DNA from: JALHOQ01 sp041739415
GTDB taxonomy: Bacteria > Bdellovibrionota > Bdellovibrionia > Bdellovibrionales > UBA1609
Length of the DNA stretch: 64,000 nt
Assembly: GCA_041739415.1 (NCBI GenBank)
Contig: JBGSNU010000035.1
Span: 185,429-249,428, forward strand
Direction: 5' to 3'
The notes under the pieces are model-generated. The model saw only the letters and a program-made list of their open reading frames with translations, made no database searches and was not told where the DNA came from. Positions 8,578 to 17,115 of the stretch are shown here, in pieces. Both the position numbers and the translations under genes were made by a program. Numbering within the stretch: position 1 is the stretch's first letter; each line of letters starts with the position of its first letter.

Positions 8578-10239
8578 ATGCGGAGATATGTAATTTTCAC
8601 TTTGCTGGTCGGGGTTTTTGCACCGACAGTTGCCATGGCAGTCCCCGCCGAGGGGCATCGCGTGATGTACGCTGGGCCGAGCCCCTACTCTTTGCCGGTG
8701 GTCAAGCGTGTCACTGAGCAAGGTGGCAACGTGGTGGATTGCGCAGTGGCCGTAGCACTGACGTTGAGTGTGACGTCGCCCTATTTTGCAGGGCTTGGCG
8801 GTGGCGGCTTTGCTCTTGTAAAAATGCATGGCAAAGCGGGTGCTTCGGTTGAAGCTCTAGATTTTCGAGAGACGGCGCCTCAAGCCACTGGGCGTGATTA
8901 CTACAAAGACTTGCCACAAAACGCCTCGAGAGTCGGTGGCTCAGCCGTTGGGGTGCCAGGAATTCCAGCTGGTCTTTGGGCTCTTCATCAAAAGCACGGC
9001 AAGCTCAAGTGGTCACAGCTATTTGATGAGGCATTGATGCTGGCGACACAGGGATTCGCAGTTAGTGGCGAATGGGCCACAAAGACTAAGGATGAAAAGC
9101 CCAATTTCAATGCGGTCGGCAAAGTCCTATTTAGCACAAAGTCCGGAGGTAACTACCGCCCCGGAGAGATTTTCAAACAGCCCCGCTTGGCAACTGCACT
9201 CAAAAAATTTAGAGCACAAAACATCAGAGGATTTTATTCAGGTCCCGTTGCGCAAGATATCGTGTCTGAGGTGAAGGCGACCGGTGGGGCAATGACCTTG
9301 CAGGATTTGCAGCGGTATCAAGTGCGGTGGATGAAGCCGATGATTCGCGACTTTGCCGGCTACAAAATTTATCTCATGCCTCCCCCCAGTTCCGGAGGCG
9401 TTGTCATCAGTACGGCCCTCGAGTTAATTGAAGCCTTGAAGCTCAAAGACCATGCGTACTTATCCACTGACGAACTGCACATGCTGGCCGAGATTCAAAA
9501 GCGGTCCTTTCGCGGGCGGGCTCTTTTGGGCGACCCTGAATTTTCAAAGCTCCCACTCGCTCAGTTATTATCTCCTGAATATCTCAATGAACTGAAAAAG
9601 ACCTACAATCACAAAAAGAGCACTGACCTCGCCCCACTGGATCAAAAGGCTTTCGATGAAAAACGTGAGACCACCCACTTTTCTATTGTCGACGCCGCGG
9701 GGAACTCTGTCGCTATGACTGTCACGCTCAATGGAAATTATGGCTCTGGAGTCGTTACACCTCGTTTTGGTCTGGCGCTTAACAACGAGATGGATGACTT
9801 CACGACAACAGTTGGGGTTCCGAACATGTATGGACTGATTCAGGGCGAGGCTAACGCCGTTGCTGGCGGTAAGCGCCCCTTGAGCAGCATGAGCCCCACC
9901 CTCGTAGAGAAAGACGGACAAGTTGTTTTGAGCGTTGGTTCGCCGGGAGGCCCGCGGATCATCAGCGGAGTTTTGCAAGTGCTGTACCGTCATCTGGTGC
10001 AAAAGCACGACATCGACAAAGCTATTCAGGCACCACGTGTGCATCAGCAGTTTCTACCAAACAAACTTTATGTAGAGCCACAGCGATTTTCGCCTGAAAT
10101 TTTAAAGAATTTGCGCGATCGACGGCACGTTGTGGAAGAGTCATGGACGAGTAAAGTCTATGCCGTGGCGCGCGAGCCGGGAGGTTTACTATCGGGTGCA
10201 TTCGACAACCGAGGTGAAGGCGCAGCTGGCGGCATTTGA
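8578..10239 (+). CDS. ggt: Gamma-glutamyltransferase
   Basis: A 553-residue secreted GGT precursor. A signal peptide ends near AVAMA-VP. The large-subunit region has GNVVDCAVA and GLGGGGFAL. The autoprocessing and catalytic threonine is Thr365 in ETTHFSIVD, and the small subunit carries the oxyanion-loop PLSSMSPT and the SPGGPRI motif. The enzyme splits glutathione and other gamma-glutamyl compounds in the periplasm, supplying amino acids. The SD ACGGAGG lies close to the ATG. All key motifs are present, so it should self-cleave and be active. Confidence 0.96.
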   Translation: MRRYVIFTLLVGVFAPTVAMAVPAEGHRVMYAGPSPYSLPVVKRVTEQGGNVVDCAVAVALTLSVTSPYFAGLGGGGFALVKMHGKAGASVEALDFRETAPQATGRDYYKDLPQNASRVGGSAVGVPGIPAGLWALHQKHGKLKWSQLFDEALMLATQGFAVSGEWATKTKDEKPNFNAVGKVLFSTKSGGNYRPGEIFKQPRLATALKKFRAQNIRGFYSGPVAQDIVSEVKATGGAMTLQDLQRYQVRWMKPMIRDFAGYKIYLMPPPSSGGVVISTALELIEALKLKDHAYLSTDELHMLAEIQKRSFRGRALLGDPEFSKLPLAQLLSPEYLNELKKTYNHKKSTDLAPLDQKAFDEKRETTHFSIVDAAGNSVAMTVTLNGNYGSGVVTPRFGLALNNEMDDFTTTVGVPNMYGLIQGEANAVAGGKRPLSSMSPTLVEKDGQVVLSVGSPGGPRIISGVLQVLYRHLVQKHDIDKAIQAPRVHQQFLPNKLYVEPQRFSPEILKNLRDRRHVVEESWTSKVYAVAREPGGLLSGAFDNRGEGAAGGI

Positions 10240-10308
10240 AGGCCCGAGTGGTTCAGACTTTGCAATTCTAGCTCTGTGATTTCAATTTTAACCATTTTAA
10301 GGGAATAT

Positions 10309-11412
10309 ATGCGGTCTGGCGACGCAGTGGAGCTGTTCTCGTGGCGCATTTTTGTGCGTCTAGCTGCCATTTTAGGCGCGGTGGCGACTCTTTCATTTTT
10401 TTTAGTCAGCCACCCAGTCGCCCGAGCCCAGGCCCAGCGCCTGAGCCAGTCTGAATGGACCGGTATCAAGTGTATCATCGCCATTGGTGATATTCACGGC
10501 GATGCGCCCGCGATGATCAAAATCCTACGAGAGCTGCAGCTCATCAACTCGACCAACCAATGGAGCGGCGGCGACTGCCACTTGGTGATGATGGGAGATC
10601 TGTTAGCTGGTGATCCGCAATCTGACATAGTGCTGGATCTCCTCATGCAGCTCACCCTCCAGGCCGAAGCTGCCGGCGGAAGAGTTCATTCACTTTTGGG
10701 CAATCACGATTTGCGTGTGGCCAGTGGGCTCTTTGACAAGATGTCAAAGGCAGAACGGCTCGCGTTTGTGCCACCGGAGATGGTGGGTCAAGTGAAAGTG
10801 AAAAAGTACCTGCGCGAACAATTTTTGGGAGATGGTAAATACGCCGCTTGGATGGCGAGTCGACCTCTAGCGATTAAACTCAATAACGATCGACTTTTCG
10901 TACACGCAGGCTTTGATAAGCTCGCGCTAAGCTACACCTTGGACGAACTCAATGCACTGGCACGGCAATGGATCCTTTACTTCCAGGGTCGAGCCGTAAT
11001 GCCAAGTCCCGAGACGCAGTGGGTGGTTGGACTAAAAGGGGGACGATTCAAAGATGACATTGGCCCCGCATTCCTGCGCGACTTTAAGGTGAATCACAAA
11101 ATGATCGGTACTTCTAAACGACCAAGCGGATGTATGACTCGTGGGGATTTGCGGAGAATCCACGATCATTTTGGGGTGAAGCACCAAGTGGTGGGGCATG
11201 CACCCACACCGAATGGCAATATCATTGACTGTCACCCCTACTACGGCGATCGAGTGACGCTCCTGGATACTAGAATCTCCGATGAAATGCTGGGCCAGCT
11301 TAGCGCTTTAAAAATTACCGAGGCCGGCACCATGATTCACTACATTGAGCGATCAGCTCAGCCGACAGTGGGCATCGGATCGGAGTGCAAAGACGCTCTG
11401 ACTTTCCCCTAA
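10309..11412 (+). CDS. Metallophosphoesterase, Shewanella-like phosphatase type, exported
   Basis: A 367-residue calcineurin-like phosphatase. The metal-binding blocks are in order: AIGDIHGD, MMGDLLAGD, LLGNHDLR, and later VVGHAPTPNG with the His ligands. Residues 1-40 contain a hydrophobic signal or anchor segment ending near VARAQAQ, so it probably works in the periplasm. I prefer ATG 10309, with AAGGGA upstream, over the in-frame GTG at 10276. The layout resembles Shewanella-like protein phosphatases; the substrate is unknown. It ends 3 bp before the convergent REC-GGDEF gene. Confidence 0.85.
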   Translation: MRSGDAVELFSWRIFVRLAAILGAVATLSFFLVSHPVARAQAQRLSQSEWTGIKCIIAIGDIHGDAPAMIKILRELQLINSTNQWSGGDCHLVMMGDLLAGDPQSDIVLDLLMQLTLQAEAAGGRVHSLLGNHDLRVASGLFDKMSKAERLAFVPPEMVGQVKVKKYLREQFLGDGKYAAWMASRPLAIKLNNDRLFVHAGFDKLALSYTLDELNALARQWILYFQGRAVMPSPETQWVVGLKGGRFKDDIGPAFLRDFKVNHKMIGTSKRPSGCMTRGDLRRIHDHFGVKHQVVGHAPTPNGNIIDCHPYYGDRVTLLDTRISDEMLGQLSALKITEAGTMIHYIERSAQPTVGIGSECKDALTFP

Positions 11413-11415
11413 AAA

Positions 11416-12366
11416 TTATTTTTTTGGCCTCTCAAAATCATAGGCTTCGACCCGATTGCGGCCTTTTTCTTTCGCTAGATAGAGAGCTCGATCGGCGAAT
11501 CGAACAAGTGCTCGGGCGTCGACCTCAATGCGATTTGGCATACACAGAGCCATGCCTATGCTGGCCGTTAACCGCATAGAGTGCAGCTCGTTGGCAAAGT
11601 TGTGCTTTTCAATCTTTTGTCGCAATCGATCGGCAAAAATTCTTGCGCCCTCATCGTTAATTTCAGTCAGGACAATCAAGTACTCGTCGCCACCGTAGCG
11701 CGCAGCAAAGTCAACTTTACGCATGCTATCGCGAATCATACCGCCGACCTCTTGAATGACAAAACTACCAAACAGATGATCATGGCTGTCGTTGACTGCT
11801 TTAAAACGATCGAGATCCATCATCAGCACACACAGCGAGCGATCGTGCCGCCTCGCCCGATCCAATTCAAAATCGAGTTTTTTATAGAGTGAGCGCATGT
11901 TGAACAGGCCGGTCAAATCGTCTAAGTCAACAAGCTCACGCAGCTTCGCGTTTGCCCGCTTTAGGCTGTCATTGAGATCTTTGGTGCGCAATTGAGAGCG
12001 CACTCTCGCCAAAAGCTCACCGACGTCAAATGGCTTACAAATGTAATCATCGGCCCCGGCGTCAAGCCCTCGCACCACATCGTCAATTTTTGAATTGCCC
12101 GATACGAACAGCACCGAGACGTATTCATCACGAGCGCGCAACTGCATCAATGTCTGTAGCCCGTTCAAGCCAGGCATATTGACGTCCAACAACACCAGGT
12201 GGGGTTGCCAATCATTCATCATGGCTACACCCTGCGCTCCGGCCTCAGCTAGTCGGACCTGATACCCCTCGTACTCTAGCGCTTTGCCAACGAGTCCACG
12301 GGAGACATCGTCGTCATCGACTATCAGTATGCGGCGCTTGGTTGTATCGATGAGTCCGGCCACCAT
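11416..12366 (-). CDS. Response regulator with diguanylate cyclase domain (REC-GGDEF)
   Basis: A 316-residue PleD-like protein. The receiver domain spans residues 10-125, with phospho-acceptor Asp61 in LVLLDVNMPG and Lys111 in YICKPF. A short helical linker follows. The GGDEF domain spans about 145-312, with the catalytic GGDEY at 225-229 and an inhibitory I-site RKVD at 216-219, exactly five residues before it. It should make c-di-GMP when phosphorylated and be feedback-inhibited. c-di-GMP controls lifestyle switching in predatory bacteria, but its target here is unknown. No kinase is adjacent. Confidence 0.93.
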   Translation of the reverse strand: MVAGLIDTTKRRILIVDDDDVSRGLVGKALEYEGYQVRLAEAGAQGVAMMNDWQPHLVLLDVNMPGLNGLQTLMQLRARDEYVSVLFVSGNSKIDDVVRGLDAGADDYICKPFDVGELLARVRSQLRTKDLNDSLKRANAKLRELVDLDDLTGLFNMRSLYKKLDFELDRARRHDRSLCVLMMDLDRFKAVNDSHDHLFGSFVIQEVGGMIRDSMRKVDFAARYGGDEYLIVLTEINDEGARIFADRLRQKIEKHNFANELHSMRLTASIGMALCMPNRIEVDARALVRFADRALYLAKEKGRNRVEAYDFERPKK

Positions 12367-12373
12367 GCAGAAG

Positions 12374-14512
12374 TTACCGGCCTTTGCCTTCGAGCATTAA
12401 GAAGAACGCGTACTCCTTCGCCAACGTCTTGAGTGCCTCAAACCGACCCGAAGCGCCGGAGTGACCCGCATTGAGCTCCGTGTAAAAAAGCAAATGATTG
12501 GAGTCGGTTTTCATCTCACGCAGGCGAGCCACCCATTTAGCGGGCTCCCAGTACTGCACTTGTGAATCGTGGTAACCGGTGGTCACTAAAATATTTGGGT
12601 AGGCGGTTGCTCGAACATTGTCATAGGGCGAGTACTCTCGCATGTGCATGTACTGCTCTTTGATTCTTGGATCACCCCATTCATTGTATTCACCTGTGGT
12701 GAGGGGGATCGATTCATCTAACATCGTCGTTAGCACATCTACAAACGGCACTGCCGCCACAGCACCTTTAAAAAGTTCAGGGCGCATGTTGATCACGGCA
12801 CCGACCAACAGCCCCCCGGCACTACCGCCCATAATGTGGAGGTGCTCACTCGAGGTGATCTTTTCAGAAATCAATTTTTCGGCACACGCAATAAAATCAT
12901 GGAAGGTATTCATCTTGTACTTGAGGCGACCCTTTTCATACCAATCACGGCCCATCTCTGAGCCTCCACGAATGTGGCCGATGGCAAACACAAAACCTCG
13001 GTCGACCAAGCTCATCACTGAACTGCGAAAGTAGGCCTCGGTTGAAAGACCGTAGGAGCCGTAGCCGTACAGCAAAACCGGATTCTCACCACTGAGGCTT
13101 AAACCTTTTTTCATCAGCACCGACATTGGAATACGTACACCATCTTTTCCCTCAGCCCAGATCCGCTTGGACTCATACAGATTCGGGTTGTACCCAGGCA
13201 CTTCGCGCACCTTTCGAACCACGCGCTCTTTTGACACAAAGTCCTCATCATAGACCGAAGGCGGCTGAACTAAAGACTGATAGGAGAAGCGCAAATACTT
13301 AGAATTGAAATCGGGTAAACCCATCGCCGAAACTTCGTAGGTGGGGTCGGGAAACTTCAGCAATCGATCTTGTCCCGACTGACGGTCGCGAATTCTCACT
13401 TGTGACAGGCCGTTCTCTCGCTCACCGATAACGAAGTGACCTGCATAGGCATCGACGTCTTCGAGGTACACAGTGCTACTCGTTGGGATCACTTCGCGCC
13501 ACTGGGCTTTGCCGCGAGCGTCGTAAGGTGCCTCCATCAAACGGAAGTTCGTAGCTTGCCAATTGGTCAAAAAGAGCAAACGGTCGCCCGCATCGGCAAC
13601 GCTGTATTCGTGCATAGGTTCGCGCGGTTGCAAAATTTGCCATTCACCCCGTGGATTGGTTGAGTCCAACATTCGCCACTCTGACGAGTCCCGCTTGGCA
13701 ACGACCATAAAAATATACTGGTTGCGGCGAGTGCCTTGAACCCAAACGTTAAAGGTGGTGTCTTTCTCTTCGAAGATCAACTCGGGCTTTCCACCGAGCT
13801 CATAGCGAAAAATCTGATAGGATCGCAATGTCTCCGGATCCTGTTTAGAGTAGAATACGGTTTTGTTGTCAGCCGCCCAAACAAAATTGGACGTAATGCC
13901 CTCGATAACGTCGGGTAACATTTTGCCCGTTTTTAGATCTTTAAAAAATAGACTGTGAATTCTACGCCCCACTTTATCAACGGCGAAGGCCAATAGCTCG
14001 TGATTGGGCGACACTTCAACATCGGCCACTGAGAAGTAGGTGTGACCGCGAGCCTCGACATTTTCGTCGAGCAAGATCTCCTCTTTGGCGTCAGCAGTGA
14101 GCGACCCATCAGCTGCTGCAGGCTTTCTACAATGAATGCCGTACTCCTGCCCGGTTTGAAAGCGAACATAGTAGTAAAAACCATTGTCAAAAGCCGGGAC
14201 TGTGCTGTCGTCCTCTTTGATGCGCGCTCGCATCTCATCGTACAACCCGCGCTCCAAATTCAGCACGGGATGAAGGGCCTCCGCCGTCCGCTGATTCTCA
14301 GTTTTTAAAAAATCCAGAACAGCGGGTGTGTCGCGCTCTCGCATCCAAAAATAATCGTCGACCCGTAAATCACCATGAATCGAATGGGTGTGGGGGATTT
14401 TTGTTGCCGCCTTAAATGTCATAACTCGACCTTTCGAATTGAAACTACCAATGGACGCCGCACCAACTAAGCTCATAGAAAATACGACGATTGCAGCGAA
14501 TTTATTTTTCAT
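12374..14512 (-). CDS. ptrB: Oligopeptidase B-like S9A prolyl oligopeptidase
   Basis: A serine peptidase of about 712 residues. The N-terminal two-thirds is the beta-propeller that filters substrates (VDDYFWMRERD opening motif). The C-terminal alpha/beta-hydrolase has the nucleophile Ser in MGGSAGGLL, the acid in YHDSQVQY and the His in NAGHSGASGR. Oligopeptidase B cuts short peptides after basic residues. Unlike typical cytosolic members, a hydrophobic N-terminus (MKNKFAAIVV...GAAS) suggests export. Start choice is uncertain: ATG 14512 gives the clean signal, ATG 14548 adds 12 residues, and neither has a strong SD. Confidence 0.9.
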   Translation of the reverse strand: MKNKFAAIVVFSMSLVGAASIGSFNSKGRVMTFKAATKIPHTHSIHGDLRVDDYFWMRERDTPAVLDFLKTENQRTAEALHPVLNLERGLYDEMRARIKEDDSTVPAFDNGFYYYVRFQTGQEYGIHCRKPAAADGSLTADAKEEILLDENVEARGHTYFSVADVEVSPNHELLAFAVDKVGRRIHSLFFKDLKTGKMLPDVIEGITSNFVWAADNKTVFYSKQDPETLRSYQIFRYELGGKPELIFEEKDTTFNVWVQGTRRNQYIFMVVAKRDSSEWRMLDSTNPRGEWQILQPREPMHEYSVADAGDRLLFLTNWQATNFRLMEAPYDARGKAQWREVIPTSSTVYLEDVDAYAGHFVIGERENGLSQVRIRDRQSGQDRLLKFPDPTYEVSAMGLPDFNSKYLRFSYQSLVQPPSVYDEDFVSKERVVRKVREVPGYNPNLYESKRIWAEGKDGVRIPMSVLMKKGLSLSGENPVLLYGYGSYGLSTEAYFRSSVMSLVDRGFVFAIGHIRGGSEMGRDWYEKGRLKYKMNTFHDFIACAEKLISEKITSSEHLHIMGGSAGGLLVGAVINMRPELFKGAVAAVPFVDVLTTMLDESIPLTTGEYNEWGDPRIKEQYMHMREYSPYDNVRATAYPNILVTTGYHDSQVQYWEPAKWVARLREMKTDSNHLLFYTELNAGHSGASGRFEALKTLAKEYAFFLMLEGKGR

Positions 14513-14589
14513 GGTGGTGATTATGGTTGGACTAGGCCCTGGAGTCATTTCTTGACTCTAAGCATTCACTCTCTTAATCCTAGACGTCA

Positions 14590-17010
14590 ATGTCGTATCC
14601 ACACAACAAAATCGATGCAAAATGGCAGGGTCAGTGGGAGTCCGCTCAGGCCTTCCGCGCTCAGCTTGACCCGGCGAAACCCAAGTACTACGCGCTCGAC
14701 ATGTTCCCCTATCCTTCAGGTGCGGGACTCCACGTAGGACATCTTGCCTCTTACACTCCGACAGACATCGTGTCGCGCTACAAACGGGCGCGCGGCTTTC
14801 AGGTTCTCCACCCCATGGGGTATGACGCCTTTGGACTTCCGGCCGAGCAATTCGCTATTCAAACCGGCGTGCACCCCGCCGAGACCACCAACAAGGCCAT
14901 TGAGAACTTTCGCCGCCAACTGAAGTTGTTTGGGTTTAGCTTTGACTGGGACCGTGAGATTTCGACTTGTGAGCCGACCTATTACAAATGGACGCAGTTT
15001 ATCTTTCTTAAGCTGTTTGAACGAGGCCTCGCCTATCAAAAAGAAGTTCCCGTCAATTGGTGTCCCGCTCTCCGAACCGTTTTGGCGAACGAAGAGATCG
15101 TCGATGGCAAAAGCGAACGCGGCGGGCATCCCGTAGAGCGCGTGCCGATGAAGCAATGGATGCTTAAGATTACCGACTACGCCGAACGATTGCTCGAAGG
15201 TTTGGATCGTATCGATTGGCCAGAGCGGACCAAAGAGACCCAGCGCAATTGGATTGGCAAAAGTGTCGGCGCTCAAATTCGCTTTGCAATTGACGGCCAA
15301 AGCGAATCGCTCGAAGTCTTTACCACTCGACCCGACACCATTTTTGGGGTCACCTTTATGGTGATTGCCCCAGAACATCCGCTCCTGCAAAAAATCACTA
15401 GTTCAGCACAAGGGCAGGCGGTTCAGGCCTATGTCACGGCGACAGCTGCAAAAAGTGAATTGGATCGCAAAGCCGACACGAAAAAGACAGGCGTCTTCAC
15501 GGGTGCCTATGCGCTCAATCCTTTGCTTGAGGCAACTGATCCCGCGGCCCGCATTCCCATTTGGACTGCCGACTATGTTCTTTTGGATTACGGAACCGGC
15601 GCCATTATGGGCGTGCCGGGGCACGATGCACGCGATTTTGAATTTGCGGCCCAATTTGAAATTCCGATTTTGCGGGTACTCGAGGGCGACGGCCCACTCC
15701 CTTTTGAGGGCGACGGCCGTTTGGTAAACTCACACATGCTCGATGGCCTGGATAAGCCACAAGCGATCGAGCGCGCACTCAGTCTGATTGAGGCCAAAGG
15801 CCTTGGTTCACGGCAAGTGCAGTACAAGCTGCGGGACTGGTTGTTCTCGCGGCAGCGCTACTGGGGTGAACCCTTCCCTATCGTGCAGCTCGAAAAAAGT
15901 GGCACTCGGGGTGTGGCTGTAAATGAACTCCCCGTAGCCCTTCCACAAGTTGCGGACTATGAGCCCACCGAAAAGGGCGAGCCCCCACTCGCACGTGTGC
16001 AGGAATTTTTAAATTACCAAGACCCCACCACTGGCGAAAAGGGTCAGCGTGAAACGGACACCATGCCTGGGTCAGCTGGCTCCTCTTGGTATTTCCTTAG
16101 GTACACCGATCCTAAAAACGCCAACGCACCCTTCTCGTTTGAAGCGCAAAAGTATTGGATGCCTGTCGACTTGTATGTGGGTGGCCCCGAGCATTCGGTC
16201 GGGCACTTGCTCTACGCCCGCTTTTGGCAAAAGGTGCTATTTGATGCGGGCCTAGTGACACACGATGAGCCCATTCAAAAGTTGGCGCACCAAGGCGTAG
16301 TGATGGGCCCGGATGGCCAGCGCATGTCCAAATCGCGAGGCAACGTAGTCAATGTCGATGATGTGCGCGAAATCTACGGTGCCGATGCCACTCGCCTCTA
16401 CATTTGCTTTTTGGGTCCTTTCGACAAAGATAAGCCCTGGGCCACAACTGGAATCGCCGGGGTGCACCGATTTTTAGAGCGATTCTGGAGACTTGCCGTA
16501 GGTGAAGACGGTCAGACCCTCAAGCCCGATTTGACTCCAGCCAATGTCGAGCTGCAAAAGCTCCTGCACAAAACTATCCAGAAGGTTGGCGAAGACCTTG
16601 AAAGCTTGAGTTTTAACACAGCCATCAGTGCGATGATGATTTTGGTCAATGAGATGTACAGCCAAAGCGTTCGCCCCAAAGAGGTTCTCTTGACCCTCGC
16701 CCAATTGCTCGCCCCTCTTGCCCCACACATCTCAGAGGAAGTTTGGGAGCGCCTGGGTGGCACTGGACTTGTCTCACTCGCGCCATGGCCTAAGTTTGAT
16801 CCAGCCCTTGCCGCAACGGACTCAATCAGTATGGGTGTTCAGGTCAACGGCAAGACTCGTGGAACGATCGAAATCAAGGCCACTACAACCGAAGCTGAGG
16901 CCGTCGCACTTGCTATGGCCCAAACCTCGGTTAAAAACGCGCTCGAGGGCAAGCCAATTGCCAAGATTATCTTCAAGCCCGGAAAAATTCTAAACCTCAT
17001 CGTAAAATAG
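14590..17010 (+). CDS. leuS: Leucyl-tRNA synthetase
   Basis: An 806-residue class I synthetase. The HIGH-type motif is HVGH at residues 48-51 in GAGLHVGHLASYTPTD. The CP1 editing domain contains TTRPDTIFG and ends with GHDARDFEFA. The KMSKS loop is RMSKSRGN near residue 577. The C-terminal anticodon-binding region ends in VQVNGKTRG and KIIFKPGKILNLIVK, both typical of LeuS. It charges tRNA-Leu in the cytoplasm. The gene is divergent from the oligopeptidase gene and lies about 105 bp before speA. Confidence 0.98.
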   Translation: MSYPHNKIDAKWQGQWESAQAFRAQLDPAKPKYYALDMFPYPSGAGLHVGHLASYTPTDIVSRYKRARGFQVLHPMGYDAFGLPAEQFAIQTGVHPAETTNKAIENFRRQLKLFGFSFDWDREISTCEPTYYKWTQFIFLKLFERGLAYQKEVPVNWCPALRTVLANEEIVDGKSERGGHPVERVPMKQWMLKITDYAERLLEGLDRIDWPERTKETQRNWIGKSVGAQIRFAIDGQSESLEVFTTRPDTIFGVTFMVIAPEHPLLQKITSSAQGQAVQAYVTATAAKSELDRKADTKKTGVFTGAYALNPLLEATDPAARIPIWTADYVLLDYGTGAIMGVPGHDARDFEFAAQFEIPILRVLEGDGPLPFEGDGRLVNSHMLDGLDKPQAIERALSLIEAKGLGSRQVQYKLRDWLFSRQRYWGEPFPIVQLEKSGTRGVAVNELPVALPQVADYEPTEKGEPPLARVQEFLNYQDPTTGEKGQRETDTMPGSAGSSWYFLRYTDPKNANAPFSFEAQKYWMPVDLYVGGPEHSVGHLLYARFWQKVLFDAGLVTHDEPIQKLAHQGVVMGPDGQRMSKSRGNVVNVDDVREIYGADATRLYICFLGPFDKDKPWATTGIAGVHRFLERFWRLAVGEDGQTLKPDLTPANVELQKLLHKTIQKVGEDLESLSFNTAISAMMILVNEMYSQSVRPKEVLLTLAQLLAPLAPHISEEVWERLGGTGLVSLAPWPKFDPALAATDSISMGVQVNGKTRGTIEIKATTTEAEAVALAMAQTSVKNALEGKPIAKIIFKPGKILNLIVK

Positions 17011-17115
17011 TCCGCAAGATCATATTGCATTGCGATCTCGACAAGCATAAATAGTTTTTTGCCAAAGACGCAAACAGGTCTACTTACCGCTGAGCTCAGA
17101 GTTGGAGCTAGGAGA

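Noticed and set aside
17040..17115. Possible GEMM (c-di-GMP) riboswitch before speA, from GACGCAAA and ACCGC blocks
   Set aside because: The required GGGCAAACC block and tetraloop-receptor parts are absent; the match is only one short segment.
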